A stretch of 64,000 nt of DNA from Bremerella cremea (GCF_003335505.1 NZ_QPEX01000019.1:124001-188000); one strand, 5' to 3'. Counted from the first letter of the stretch, positions 14,905 through 25,690 are shown. Numbers and translations: made by a program. The notes: a model not told the origin generated them from the sequence alone.

Positions 14905-17900
14905 ATGAATGTCGCGTGCCGCGAACTCCGTTCCGCACTGCCAAGGCACAGCCTCAGTAGCTGGGTGCGCGTCTTGGGTTTCATTTTGCTTGCCGCTTGC
15001 ACTGCTTCGCCGATTCAGGCTCAAGGCCCAATGCCTCTTCGTGTCGAGGAACGGGAACTCCCTATTTTCCTCCTCCCCGTCAAAGACGGTGTGATCACCG
15101 AAGGCGCTCCGCTCGAACGCGTGCTCGATTTCCCCGCCGAGGCGTTCCGCAAGTGGTTTAACGAAGTCTACATGCCTCGTATCCCCAAAGGATTGCCCAA
15201 GTATTCGTTTGAAGGGGTAACTGCGGACATTACCATCGACGGGGACAAAGCCCTGATTCATGCTACCTACGAAATTCTTCCCCGTGCCAGCGGATGGATC
15301 CGAATTCCTTTAGGCTTGCGTGACGCCGTTTTTCGCTCTGAAATCGTCACGACACCAGAGATCCAATGTTTTATTGATCCCCCCAGCGAAAACTCGCTGC
15401 AGGATGGCTATTTCCTCTGGTGCGAAGTCCCCGCCCAAGCGGATGCTCCCCTCGCTCCTCTGAAACGCAATCCCATCACGATCGAGGCTACTGCGTTGGT
15501 TGCGTTGTCGTCTCGTGGAGACGAAATTGCTTTAGACACCAACTTGCCTGCCGACACCAAATGTCTTGTGAAACTCGATATTCCTCGTGCCGGTGCAATA
15601 TTCTCGCACCATGGCAGCATGGTCGTTAAATCGCTAACCGAGCCCCTTCCGCCTGAACATAGCAGGCAACTGCTGGAATATGCGGGTGGTCCGTTGGGCT
15701 TGCACTGGCGTTTTGACGAGCAAGCCATGATCGAACGCTCGGTTCAGTTGCAGGTTAACGGAGTACTGCGAGCTTCTGTGGATGTCGAAACGACCGTCAC
15801 CACCGAGGCCAGTCTTGTGGTTTCTAGCAAGACGATTGAATTCGATTCGTTCGAAGTTCAAATCGACGACAATGCCGAATATGTTCCTCCAACAATGCAG
15901 CCGTCCGGTTACACCATACGTCCGCTGGATAATCAAGGACAACGATTTGGAAACCGCCTATTAGTAGAACTAGCCGAACCGACCAAAGGGCCCGTCACCG
16001 TTTCGATTACCACTCGACAAACCGAGCTCGTTCCTGGCGAACGAGGTAAACGCCGTTTTTCGATCGGTCAATTCGATGTGATTGGGAGCGAGTTTCAAGA
16101 GGGGGTGCTTAACATCGTGGCGGCCAACAACGTACACGTGATGTGGGACACACCATCTTCGATGCGAGAACAAACGATTCGAAACGGCGAAATCCCCAAC
16201 ATTCGCGCCTCGTATTTGTACGACCATCAACCGGCCACGTTAATCGTTAATACACAGCCTATCCAATCGACTGCCCGGGTTAAATCGGAATATGAACTTC
16301 GTGTCGGCGACCTAGACTCGGAGTTGGTCGGACGTCTCACCTATCGCTTACCGCGCACGTATCACGATGACCTTGTGATCGACATGAAAGGCTGGACGAT
16401 CAACGGTGTCGATACGCAAGGCGATACGCAATGGCAACCGCTAGACGGTGATAGCGATCAACTGGTTTTGCCACTCGCCAACGAAACAGGGGCCGACACG
16501 ATGTCGGTTGCTCCGTACCGAACGATCACCTTGAATATTAGGGCCCGGCTTGATCATGCGATGCGGAATCCATCGACCATCGAACTGCCGTGGCCCATTC
16601 CCCGCGCCGAACCATGGGGAACCGCCACGGTCAAGGTGATCCCAACCGACAATCTCGAAATCCGCTATCAATCCGAGCTGAGCGAAGGCTTTCAGTTGGA
16701 TCGCAGCCAAAGCCAGGAAAGCGAATTATCAGGCGAACGTGGCACGATTGTGCTCAGGGTATCTCCCTCGCAAGAAAACCTAAAGCTGGGGCTAAGCCTG
16801 TCGCCGGTAGTACCACGCTTGATCATTGCCAGTAAAGCTTCGGTGGAACTTCAAGAGGGCAACCCACAATCGCAAGTGAAGCAAGAGTTGCTCTACGAAC
16901 CGTTCCATTGTGTGCGCGAGAAGGCCATTCTCAATTTGCCAGATGGAATTAACGTTTCCGAGGTCATGAGCGTTCAAATCAACGGGGTGAATATCGCCGG
17001 TCAATTGGTTGATCTTTCGAGTGGCAGGACGATGCAATATCCGCTCGGAGACGTCACACCTCCCTATCGAATCGAGCTGAAGTACACCTCACCCATTGAA
17101 ACGATGAACGCAGACCGGAGCCAGTATCAAATATCCCTGCTAACCCCGAAGCCAGAGGACTTAAAATCCGATCAAATTGAGGTCGACTTCAAACCGCTGG
17201 AACTCACCTTTCAAACGCCTCACGAAGTAGACGTCCTCTCCCCGACCGAAGACTGGCAATCTTTTGGTACGGCCCTGCAACCCAACACCGTTCAGATTCC
17301 TGGCAACCAGTTCAAGCAAGTCGAGTTCTCCGCTCCCTTTCTTACGCCTGAATCAGACGACCGCGTAATCGTTGACTTTCATTGGCTACAAGTCGCGTTA
17401 ACTTCCGACGAAAGACGCGATCGAGCCACGTACGCGCTGCGCACCAATGCCACGAAGCTGAACGTCACTATGCCGGAGGGTGTTGATTACATCGAAGTCT
17501 ATTGGAACGGCATCGAGACAAAGTTTACCAAAGCGGAAAACCAGATCACCTTTAATGTCACCGAGCCCAGCGATACGGGAGAAGACCGACTCGAAATTTG
17601 GTACAAGTATCCGGCTGGGACTGGCATCCAAACTTCCATGACGGTCAATTCGCCCCAGATCGCTAACGCCGTGATGGGGAGCGGTCAGCCTGGTCAGGAA
17701 ACCGGCTATAGCTATTTGCAAGTCGTCTCTCCCGGCAACTGGCTGGTCCTTTCTGCCTCGAAAATGTCTGAGGAAATGGAATGGATCTGGCAACAAGGAC
17801 GCTATCGCCGCTTGCCTCGCTTGAATCAAAAACAGCTAGAGCAACTCGCGAAGATTCATTCGCAATCTTCCTTCCCGGAAGGGATGGAACGCTCGCTTTA

Positions 17901-18324
17901 CAGCACAATCGGCCCTATCCAAGAAGTTCACGTCACCGCCGCGAAGACCAGCTACTTGGTGATGCTGTTCTCTGGTATCGCATTGGCGGGCTTGCTATTC
18001 CTTTTCTATGTCCCTCAATCGCGTCACCTTGTTGTCTTTGGCGCCGCCGCGATCGTGATCACTGGCTTAGCGTATGCCTTTCCTGACTTTGCTGTGCTCA
18101 TCGGGCAAATGTCGGTGATTGGAATCATGTTGGCGATTCTGGGGATCATGCTGTACCACATGTTCTCGTATCGCGCACCGGTGAAGTCGGCCGTTCGCGC
18201 TCGTTCCTCGAGCGATAGCCAAGCGTCCGCGCCAGTTCAGCCGGTATCTAATTCTGCCGGCCATTCGGCCGTTTCCACAACCTCGTTGCCAGCGACGGTT
18301 CCGACCAGCGGACAACCGCGATGA
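14905..18324 (+). CDS. Giant secreted/membrane protein, first of a coupled pair, unknown function
   Basis: I do not recognise a named family for this 1139-residue protein. Residues about 20-39 form a signal peptide ending near SPIQAQG. The mature part opens with LPIFLLPVKDGVITEG, then AEAFRKWFNEVY, and is beta-rich for almost 1000 residues with no catalytic motif I can name, suggesting a chain of Ig-like or beta-sandwich domains. Residues about 1016-1086 hold three membrane helices, and a 50-residue Ser/Ala/Pro tail ends the protein. The likely topology is a long periplasmic ectodomain anchored at its C-terminus. Its stop overlaps the start of the next giant gene (ATGA), so the two proteins are made together and may form a complex. 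Confidence 0.85.
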   Translation: MNVACRELRSALPRHSLSSWVRVLGFILLAACTASPIQAQGPMPLRVEERELPIFLLPVKDGVITEGAPLERVLDFPAEAFRKWFNEVYMPRIPKGLPKYSFEGVTADITIDGDKALIHATYEILPRASGWIRIPLGLRDAVFRSEIVTTPEIQCFIDPPSENSLQDGYFLWCEVPAQADAPLAPLKRNPITIEATALVALSSRGDEIALDTNLPADTKCLVKLDIPRAGAIFSHHGSMVVKSLTEPLPPEHSRQLLEYAGGPLGLHWRFDEQAMIERSVQLQVNGVLRASVDVETTVTTEASLVVSSKTIEFDSFEVQIDDNAEYVPPTMQPSGYTIRPLDNQGQRFGNRLLVELAEPTKGPVTVSITTRQTELVPGERGKRRFSIGQFDVIGSEFQEGVLNIVAANNVHVMWDTPSSMREQTIRNGEIPNIRASYLYDHQPATLIVNTQPIQSTARVKSEYELRVGDLDSELVGRLTYRLPRTYHDDLVIDMKGWTINGVDTQGDTQWQPLDGDSDQLVLPLANETGADTMSVAPYRTITLNIRARLDHAMRNPSTIELPWPIPRAEPWGTATVKVIPTDNLEIRYQSELSEGFQLDRSQSQESELSGERGTIVLRVSPSQENLKLGLSLSPVVPRLIIASKASVELQEGNPQSQVKQELLYEPFHCVREKAILNLPDGINVSEVMSVQINGVNIAGQLVDLSSGRTMQYPLGDVTPPYRIELKYTSPIETMNADRSQYQISLLTPKPEDLKSDQIEVDFKPLELTFQTPHEVDVLSPTEDWQSFGTALQPNTVQIPGNQFKQVEFSAPFLTPESDDRVIVDFHWLQVALTSDERRDRATYALRTNATKLNVTMPEGVDYIEVYWNGIETKFTKAENQITFNVTEPSDTGEDRLEIWYKYPAGTGIQTSMTVNSPQIANAVMGSGQPGQETGYSYLQVVSPGNWLVLSASKMSEEMEWIWQQGRYRRLPRLNQKQLEQLAKIHSQSSFPEGMERSLYSTIGPIQEVHVTAAKTSYLVMLFSGIALAGLLFLFYVPQSRHLVVFGAAAIVITGLAYAFPDFAVLIGQMSVIGIMLAILGIMLYHMFSYRAPVKSAVRARSSSDSQASAPVQPVSNSAGHSAVSTTSLPATVPTSGQPR

Positions 18325-21300
18325 CCACGCGCCACCTCATGAAGCATGTCACCCACCTGCGGCGGATCGTTCTTTCGATCTTGCTGGTGGCCTGTGCTGC
18401 AGCGACCACTTGGGGACAAGCCAAGCCGCAAGAATCGCAAGCTATTGAGTTTCAACGGGTATACGTGCCTGAAAACCGTTCCCAAGAGTGGCCCCGTTCT
18501 GGCTTCGAGTTCGCGCCGCAAATGAAACTAGCAGACTTCGAGAAACTCGTCACGGAATATACCCAGCAGCAAGATCACCACGCTCAGCCAATGCCGGCAG
18601 AGAAAATCATTTATCACGCAACGCTCGCAGGGAGAACGTTGCAAGGTACGGCTGAATTCATTCTGGCAGATAGTGAAGACCAATCTCGTTTTGTATCGCT
18701 CGCCGGCTCAAATCTTTTTTACTACGAGCAAAATGAACGCCTTGAAGCGATGCGTTCGTTTTGGGTCGGCGGAGCAGGAAAGCGGCGAGGCGTCTTTCTC
18801 AGAGATGCTCGGTCGCAGTTCAACGTGGATTGGTCTTATTATGTTTCCATGCCAACTGCGGATGAAACGAAAGCCGATCTTCAACTTGCTTTCGCTCCCC
18901 AGGTTGACTTTTACCTAACGCTTCCCGCAAGCTACAAAATCATTTTGCACGAAGGGATTCAAGTCGAGCAGCCGGTCGTGGCGGAAGAGACCGATTCGCC
19001 AATGACGACCTGGCACTTCTGCCCCCAATGGCAAGGCAAATTATCCTTTTCGCTTACGGCAAGCGATCGGGATTTCAAGCTCAACGAGGCCACCGTTACC
19101 CAATCGACACGGTATCGCGTGCAAAACAATGCCTGCGAAGTAAACTCGAAGATTTCGCTGCATTCTCCCCCTCAAGGGCCTTTTGACCTGACAATCCCGA
19201 GCGATCTCGTCCTCTCGCGCGTGTCGGTCAACGGCAACGTCATAGAAAACCTAGACCGAGAAACCGCCTCCTCCACGTCCCAACTTCTGCGTCTGCCCCA
19301 GTCCCTGTTTACGATGGGCGAGACAGCCAAAGTTGTCATCGAAGGGGTTACTCCACTAACCATCGGAAACTATTCGGAAATCAGTTTACCGCTCGTCTTT
19401 GTTGCTTCTCAGCCAACAGAATCTCACGCGGTAGCTGTCGAGCTCGACGATGGGATCAATCTTTCCTATTGCACGCTGAAGAATGCTCAACAAGTAGCGT
19501 TCCTGCCACACAACTCATTGGGAAGATCGAATCTACAATTTCGCCTTTTTGACAATAGTGCCAAGATTGATTTGCAACTGTTTCGGCCTGAACAGAAGCT
19601 GAAATTCATCCTGGTGCACAAGTCAACTGTCGATGACTTGACCTTCCAATCCGAAAGCATCGTTCAGGTAACCGATGGGGGCGATGCAACTGAGTATATC
19701 GAACTCAGTTTGATGCCTGGCTGGCATGCCGAGTCCGTTGTCCAGCAAGGAAGCATGTCGGATGTACGCTGGGAAGAAACCACACGTGATAGCCAACGCA
19801 TCTTGCGAATCGAGCATACCCCAGAGGCAGGCAGTTTTCGCATTCTACTTCGCCGTGCGCGAGAGAACGATTTCGGCAATTTGAAGCTTGAAGACTTTCG
19901 CCCTTTTGCCCTCCCCACCGGCATGGGCAATCAAGAGTGGATTTCGATCAAACCACAAAACGGTTTCGACTTGCAACTCCGCTCGGAAGGACTGGTCGCT
20001 CAACAAGCACGGGACGCTGTGCCTGCGGAAATAGACGAGATCTTTGGGCCGCAGTGGAAGACGCCTGCCTTTGCGATTAAAGGGCAATCCGATCTGCAAT
20101 ACTTGCTACGGGTCACTCGTACACGGGCCACGTACAAAGCAGACATCGAAATTCAAACGCATATCCAGGACAACTCTCACCAATCGATGGCAGAGATTCG
20201 CCTGGTCGGCACCGGGCTGCTCCCTGAAACCTTGATTGTCTCGTCCACGTTGCGCTGGCCGGCAGACACAAAATGGACCACACCTGAATTGCAGCCGGTT
20301 CCCTGGACTGCGGTGACAACCGGGGCAACCGACGATCCATCCCAACGCGACCAGCCGTTTATCTACGAACTGAAGCCTCCTTCGAACAGCAAGCTTCCCC
20401 TTGTCATGCAAGGCAAGTTCCCTCTTCAAAAAGGCTCTTTTCAAGCACCGCTGTTACTTGGTGTTAGCTTCGCAGAAACCGGTACACTAACGTTGATTGC
20501 TCCACAGACCTGCGAGATTACAGCCGACCCGGTTCTGCTTCGCAAGATCTATCTTACGTCCAGCACGGAACGATCCTCCAACCAGAAAACAGAGTTCGAG
20601 TATCGCCCACTTGAGTTGCGCCGTTTGGCGGAGTCGCTTGATGGGTTGGTAAGTTGCCAATGGCATAGCTCGGAAACACTGCCACCAATCTTCGCTTCCA
20701 ATGCCCGCCATGCCGTTAGCATTGAAAACAACGGCCAGCGAAGAATGAAATCGACTTGGCAGGTCGTGACTCGCCCTGATACGCTGGCCAGCTTCACGCT
20801 TCCTGCAGGGGCCTCGCTTAGCTTGGTTCAATGGCAAGGTGTCCCTTGGTCTCATTGGCAGAATCGGGACGGGCAGATCGAAGTCGAGCTTCCCGAGTCC
20901 TCGACCGCGGTTGACCTGGAACTCCACTACACAATTGATGACGGCCCCAATCGCTTTGTGCAAACCGTTTCTCCCCAGTTTGCGGTGGCCCAGTTTCCTA
21001 CCTCGACGCATGAATATCACTATGCATTGGGCAATCGCTTGCAGCTAATGGTGTTTCCGACAATGCGTTGGAGCCATTTTGGCGATCACTTGCGACAATG
21101 CTTGTGGACAGGCATCTGGCAAACGAACTTCTTTGTTTCTGAGACCAACGAGAAGAACGGCGACAAGGGGCTTTATCCTTGGTCAGGAAAGACGATTTGG
21201 CTCGTTCACCAAGAGACACTCTTGGTGCTAAGCATTGCTACTTTTCTAACGAGCCTACTACTTGGCTGGCGTTTTTTTCCCACAGCCACGAAAACGCTGT

Positions 21301-24300
21301 CCGCTCTATTGCTTGTACTTGTCGCCATCGCTCCCTGGTTACCGGTCGTCTTCTCTCCGATTTCATCTGCGGCGTTCTTAGGTCTTGCATTGGGAGGCAT
21401 TGGAGGCTTCTTGCTTCTGCCACCGCCGAGCAGCGAGACCGATTCCCCTGTCGGCTCTACGCTCAGAGGAACACGTTCTACCATCACGACCATTAGCTTG
21501 ATTCTAGCGGTCACTATGGGGTTAGCCTTCGAGAGTGCTTCGCTGCTACAAGCTCAAGAGACGACCACTGCGGCCAAGCCCACTTCATTTCCCGTCCTAA
21601 TCCCAATTGACAAAGACCGCCAACCGATCGGCCAGGCTTATCTCCCCCAAGCGTTTTATGAGTTGCTGGTTGGTGCGTCTCGGCAATCGCATGAAGAGCT
21701 CCCTCGTACGATTGTTGAAGGAATGCGATACGAAATCGGCATGCTCGACACCACGACGGCCGCCTCCGAGATCACGGTAACCACGCATATCGAGATCTAC
21801 GCGACAAGCGCCAGCTTGTCTCCTCAAGAAGTCCGTATTCCTTTTGATTCCCAGCTGGGAGACAGCATAGACACCGCTTTGCATAACGACAGCATTTTGA
21901 TCAATGCTTTCGACGCAGAAACTTCCGAGTTAATTATTCCACTCAGGGAATCAGGTCAGCATTCAATCGAGATTCAAAGCACCCTTTCCCTGGCTTCCCT
22001 CAATGATTCTCCCCTATCCCTGCATGTTGAAACCCCTGCCGACATCAGCACAGCAGTAACCATCGCCGACTCGATGCGTATGGGTTCGCCTGTCATCGAG
22101 TTTGCTGATCGCCAAATTGCTATCGAACCTTCCAGCATGCGGCAAACCATTCCCCTGGGTCCGGTGTCGAGTTTTGATTTGAAATGGAACTCTCCGGCAC
22201 TGCAAACCTCGTTTGAGTTTCAAGAGTATGACCTGCTCGAGTTTCTAGAAGATGATGTTCAATTACGGATTCGTCTCAAACTGACCAATCGTCCCCAGCA
22301 AATGGGGCCGATTTTGCTAAGCGTCGACTCACGACTAACCCTCAACATGCAGCAATCCTTAGCTTGGACGGCGGAGGTCAAGTCGAGCAACGTGGCCGCT
22401 TCGTCACGCATCTATTCGATCAACCTTTTAGAAGGACTAACCCCCAACAACGAGATCGAGCTAAGGTTCACGCTGGAAGAGGCGCAACAGGTTGGTCAAC
22501 TTCGTTTCCCCAACATACGCATCCTTAATGGCAAGCTCCAACGGCGCTGGGTCGCGGTCTCTGCCACCAAGCAGTTGCAAGTTCAAAGCAACGCCCAGTC
22601 GAAGGTCAATGTCTTATCGCAGGACGAGTTTCTGCGTGAATGGGACGAACCGGTGCCTGACTTCCGTTTTGCGGATAGCGTGTCGACCGTTGAACCACTG
22701 AATTGGCTGATTTCGACCCGCCCCATTGCCACGCGTGGCAATGCCGACTTGCGCTATCAAGTCGATCTAGATGCCGATGGATACGACTTTAAAATCAAAG
22801 CTCAAATCGAGACCTATTCTGGGCAGCCGCATCAATATGTTGTCGAGATGCTTCCCAATTGCCAAGTCGATTCGGTGCAGTATTTGGTAGATGGCCTGCT
22901 GCGTCCTATCCAATGGCACTACGATCCAGTCTCTGGCGAACTAGGCGTGCTACTGCTCTCCGATATTACCGGGCTACAAGAGTTATCGATTCAAGGTCGT
23001 AAGTGGTTCGAAACCGATCCAAATGAACTTGTTCTCTCGCCTATTCAGATTCGCGAAGTCCACACCGAAAGCTGTCGCATTCAACTTTCACGAGATCACT
23101 CCGTTCTGGTGCGTTCTTTGATCGGCGGCAATTTGATTCCGATTCAAGAAGAGTCGATCGACGTCAGTGACTTTAACACCGTCCCCGTTGGCTACTGGCA
23201 AGTCAGCGATCCGAATCAATCGGTCAGTTGGCAAATCCTTCCCAATCAAATCAACATTCGCGGCGATATCATTACGATCGTCAATCGTGTGGATGGTGCT
23301 TGGAAAATGCAGTGGATTGGCAAGCTTGACATCCGCAGCGGAAGCGTCGGCTACCTACAATGGCTTGTTCCGCCTGATATTACAATCGACCTGAATTCGG
23401 TTAAAGACTTCGAGGTTACCACTTGGCCACTTCCCGACCAATCGGCAATTGTCTATCAAATGATCCCTCGGGTCGCTGGCCCACTGAAATTTGATTGGCG
23501 TGGCACCCTGGAGCCAACCCCTGGTAAACGAATTTCCTTTTCTCCTCTGCGTCTGGTGGGACAGCCTTACATCAGACAACTGGTCGCTTTACCTCGTCAA
23601 GTTGATCAGCAAGAGGTTCTTTGGAATTCGCAAGAACTGAAGGGAACCGCAGTCGCAGGGCTTTGGTTGACCGCGAACGTGCCCCCCACCTACCAATTGC
23701 TGCAAGCCACACGGCCAGAATATGACTGCGAGATTATCCAACGTACTTATCCTACCGGACCGCCGGTGGTTAGTTCGCTGGAAACGACGATCCACCTTGA
23801 TTCTCATGGCGATGTATTTGGGGTACTTCAAGCTACGGTAGTTCCCCAGGGCAACAACCTGATTGAATTCAACTTATCGCCAGAGCTTGAAATCTTGGGA
23901 GCATCTCTCGACTACGAGCGTCAATGGCAACTGGAACACGCTTCGCCACAATTAGCAATCTTGCCACTCAAGTCGAACAGTCTGCCACAAGTGGTTGAAC
24001 TCGCGTTTCGTTCGCATCTAAACTCTGGCGATGCCCAGCAGTTGCAGAACGTTCCGCGCCCGATGTTCGCCTTTCCGACCGAGGCAGAAGAGAAGCTACG
24101 AATCTCGCTACCGCCGAACTGGGATGTCGATGCGTTGCCAGAAAGTGATCAACTTTCGTGGCTGCAAGACCTGGTAACTACCGCTTTCGCCATGAAAGAC
24201 GCGTCGCGCGATACACAAACCGCGATTAGTTCGCAGGAGTTGGAACATTGGAACACCTTGCGTATGGAACAGGCATTCGCTGCTTTAAAGCAGTTTCAAG

Positions 24301-24794
24301 ACCTCCTCAGATCCCAAGGCGAAACCCCAGAGAACACGCATCAAAGGATTACCGAGTTGCTTGGCAGCAACACGGCTGAGGTCGAGGCCTGGCCCGTTTC
24401 CGGGAAAACAAGTCAACCAATAGCTGCGAACGCCTTAGCAAAAGCAGGCGAACTACCGAGCGAGTACTTTTCCTATTACTCCCCACAAAGCACGAATCAA
24501 CCGATTCTGATACGCGAAGAGATCTCTCATCGTGGCTCTCTCTGGCCGATGATTACGAGCAGCCTTGTCGCGCTGCTGGCGATTGTTCTGCTATTCGTTA
24601 ATCTGCCGATACTTAACGGCATGGGGCGATATGTCCAGAATTGGATGGGGCGCAATCCGCAGATCTGTGGAATCCTGCTTGGCTTATTCTGGTGGCAGTT
24701 CTTACCCCCTAATTTCATTGGATTGCTGCTGATTGCCGTTGTGGCTTGGGTCTCTCTTCCCTTGCGAACTGGCGCTCTACTAAGGCGAACTTAA
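18321..24794 (+). CDS. Giant two-module membrane protein, second of a coupled pair, unknown function
   Basis: The 2157-residue product seems to be two related units fused head to tail. Unit A has a signal peptide (about 12-33, ending TTWGQA), opens with YVPENRSQEWPRSGFEFAP and LADFEKLV, runs as beta-rich ectodomain and reaches membrane helices at about 960-1035. A further hydrophobic segment at about 1056-1075 (SLILAVTMGLAFESASLLQA) looks like a relic signal peptide. Unit B then opens with FPVLIPIDKDRQPIGQAYLP and QAFYELL, echoing the start of the preceding protein, and ends in helices at about 2073-2150. The ATG overlaps the previous stop. Function unknown; no enzyme motif seen. Confidence 0.85.
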   Translation: MTTRHLMKHVTHLRRIVLSILLVACAAATTWGQAKPQESQAIEFQRVYVPENRSQEWPRSGFEFAPQMKLADFEKLVTEYTQQQDHHAQPMPAEKIIYHATLAGRTLQGTAEFILADSEDQSRFVSLAGSNLFYYEQNERLEAMRSFWVGGAGKRRGVFLRDARSQFNVDWSYYVSMPTADETKADLQLAFAPQVDFYLTLPASYKIILHEGIQVEQPVVAEETDSPMTTWHFCPQWQGKLSFSLTASDRDFKLNEATVTQSTRYRVQNNACEVNSKISLHSPPQGPFDLTIPSDLVLSRVSVNGNVIENLDRETASSTSQLLRLPQSLFTMGETAKVVIEGVTPLTIGNYSEISLPLVFVASQPTESHAVAVELDDGINLSYCTLKNAQQVAFLPHNSLGRSNLQFRLFDNSAKIDLQLFRPEQKLKFILVHKSTVDDLTFQSESIVQVTDGGDATEYIELSLMPGWHAESVVQQGSMSDVRWEETTRDSQRILRIEHTPEAGSFRILLRRARENDFGNLKLEDFRPFALPTGMGNQEWISIKPQNGFDLQLRSEGLVAQQARDAVPAEIDEIFGPQWKTPAFAIKGQSDLQYLLRVTRTRATYKADIEIQTHIQDNSHQSMAEIRLVGTGLLPETLIVSSTLRWPADTKWTTPELQPVPWTAVTTGATDDPSQRDQPFIYELKPPSNSKLPLVMQGKFPLQKGSFQAPLLLGVSFAETGTLTLIAPQTCEITADPVLLRKIYLTSSTERSSNQKTEFEYRPLELRRLAESLDGLVSCQWHSSETLPPIFASNARHAVSIENNGQRRMKSTWQVVTRPDTLASFTLPAGASLSLVQWQGVPWSHWQNRDGQIEVELPESSTAVDLELHYTIDDGPNRFVQTVSPQFAVAQFPTSTHEYHYALGNRLQLMVFPTMRWSHFGDHLRQCLWTGIWQTNFFVSETNEKNGDKGLYPWSGKTIWLVHQETLLVLSIATFLTSLLLGWRFFPTATKTLSALLLVLVAIAPWLPVVFSPISSAAFLGLALGGIGGFLLLPPPSSETDSPVGSTLRGTRSTITTISLILAVTMGLAFESASLLQAQETTTAAKPTSFPVLIPIDKDRQPIGQAYLPQAFYELLVGASRQSHEELPRTIVEGMRYEIGMLDTTTAASEITVTTHIEIYATSASLSPQEVRIPFDSQLGDSIDTALHNDSILINAFDAETSELIIPLRESGQHSIEIQSTLSLASLNDSPLSLHVETPADISTAVTIADSMRMGSPVIEFADRQIAIEPSSMRQTIPLGPVSSFDLKWNSPALQTSFEFQEYDLLEFLEDDVQLRIRLKLTNRPQQMGPILLSVDSRLTLNMQQSLAWTAEVKSSNVAASSRIYSINLLEGLTPNNEIELRFTLEEAQQVGQLRFPNIRILNGKLQRRWVAVSATKQLQVQSNAQSKVNVLSQDEFLREWDEPVPDFRFADSVSTVEPLNWLISTRPIATRGNADLRYQVDLDADGYDFKIKAQIETYSGQPHQYVVEMLPNCQVDSVQYLVDGLLRPIQWHYDPVSGELGVLLLSDITGLQELSIQGRKWFETDPNELVLSPIQIREVHTESCRIQLSRDHSVLVRSLIGGNLIPIQEESIDVSDFNTVPVGYWQVSDPNQSVSWQILPNQINIRGDIITIVNRVDGAWKMQWIGKLDIRSGSVGYLQWLVPPDITIDLNSVKDFEVTTWPLPDQSAIVYQMIPRVAGPLKFDWRGTLEPTPGKRISFSPLRLVGQPYIRQLVALPRQVDQQEVLWNSQELKGTAVAGLWLTANVPPTYQLLQATRPEYDCEIIQRTYPTGPPVVSSLETTIHLDSHGDVFGVLQATVVPQGNNLIEFNLSPELEILGASLDYERQWQLEHASPQLAILPLKSNSLPQVVELAFRSHLNSGDAQQLQNVPRPMFAFPTEAEEKLRISLPPNWDVDALPESDQLSWLQDLVTTAFAMKDASRDTQTAISSQELEHWNTLRMEQAFAALKQFQDLLRSQGETPENTHQRITELLGSNTAEVEAWPVSGKTSQPIAANALAKAGELPSEYFSYYSPQSTNQPILIREEISHRGSLWPMITSSLVALLAIVLLFVNLPILNGMGRYVQNWMGRNPQICGILLGLFWWQFLPPNFIGLLLIAVVAWVSLPLRTGALLRRT

Positions 24795-25123
24795 CGAAGT
24801 CCCTTGCTAGCGTCGGAAATACTTTTAGGGATGTCCGCATTGTCAAAACAAGCGAGGCATCTCGCAGAGCCCTAGAATTCCGTAGGGGAACGGCCCATCG
24901 CTTGAAATCACAGGCATGGCCCAGAAAAAGACCAGCGTAAAGCCGCGAGCTTTCGACTTGGCACATATCGGTGATTCTGATAACTTACCGCTTCTTCAGC
25001 CCGAGAATATAAAACTAGTCGTGAGAAGCGGTGAACCATCTACGAAGACGTGATGGTCTCGCAGTAACGACGGTCATTGATCTCGAATTATTTCCGCTTT
25101 GGCTAATTCGGAAGGAGTCCGGC
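24795..25123 (+). other. Intergenic region without clear gene
   Basis: No supported gene. A 45-codon frame from ATG 24916 to 25053 reads plausibly (MAQKKTSVKPRAFDLAHIG...) but has no ribosome site and no recognisable family. AGGAG at 25113-25117 is the ribosome site for the acetyltransferase gene that follows. Confidence 0.3.
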
Positions 25124-25639
25124 ATGAGTCAAGTCAGTCAACGAACACTGCCTGTTCATATCCGTTGGATGATTCGCCGCGATATGCAAGAGGTTCTCGA
25201 TATCGAAAGCCTTAGCTTCGAGTATGCTTGGTCGGAAGAAGAATTCGTCAAGTGCTTACGCGAACGCAACTGCATTGGCATGGTTGCAGAGCACGACGAT
25301 CGCATCGCTGGTTACATGATCTACGAGATCTTAAATACTCGCTTGCACCTGCTAAACTTGGCAGTTGCCCCATCCATGCGTCTGGCAGGCGTGGGTCGCC
25401 AAATGATTGGCAAGTTAGTCTCGAAGCTAACCCATCGGCGTCGCCGTCAGATTCTATTGGAAGTACGCGAAACCAACCTGGGCGCCCAGAAGTTTTTCCG
25501 TAACCTCGACTTCAAGGCGATCTCACTATTACGAGATTTCTACGAAGACACCACGGAAGACGCCTACCTGATGCAATACAAGCAACAGGAAACGAGTGGA
25601 TTCACTCCGGTCAATCGCATCGCTCGTCTGGCAAGTTAG
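25124..25639 (+). CDS. rimI: GNAT acetyltransferase, RimI-like
   Basis: The 171-residue protein has the GNAT fold: RRDMQEVLDIESLSFEYAWSE at the N-terminus, LHLLNLAVAPSMR (strand 4) and the acetyl-CoA loop RLAGVGRQM at residues 86-94, then RQILLEVRETNLGAQKFFRN, which matches the RimI signature E.R..N..A..FY...GF. RimI acetylates the N-terminal alanine of ribosomal protein S18. Start at ATG 25124 has AGGAG about seven bases upstream and matches family length; the open frame extends upstream without a ribosome site. A perfect 10-bp hairpin follows the stop. Confidence 0.8.
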   Translation: MSQVSQRTLPVHIRWMIRRDMQEVLDIESLSFEYAWSEEEFVKCLRERNCIGMVAEHDDRIAGYMIYEILNTRLHLLNLAVAPSMRLAGVGRQMIGKLVSKLTHRRRRQILLEVRETNLGAQKFFRNLDFKAISLLRDFYEDTTEDAYLMQYKQQETSGFTPVNRIARLAS

Positions 25640-25663
25640 CTTTTGCTCAGGCACCAAACTTAG

Positions 25664-25690
25664 GTAACGCACGTCAATTGCGTGCGTTAC
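25664..25690. terminator. Perfect hairpin between convergent genes
   Basis: GTAACGCACG pairs with CGTGCGTTAC across a seven-base loop. It separates the rimI-like gene from the convergent phosphodiesterase gene, whose stop codon (25687-25689) lies in the right arm. No U tract on either side. Confidence 0.55.

Noticed and set aside
14827-15261. 144-codon minus-strand frame at the start of the first giant gene
   Set aside because: Opposes a gene with signal peptide and continuous 1139-codon frame; no family signature.
24916-25053. 45-codon frame starting MAQKKTSV
   Set aside because: Reads plausibly but has no ribosome site, no known family and no independent support; mentioned only in the intergenic entry.
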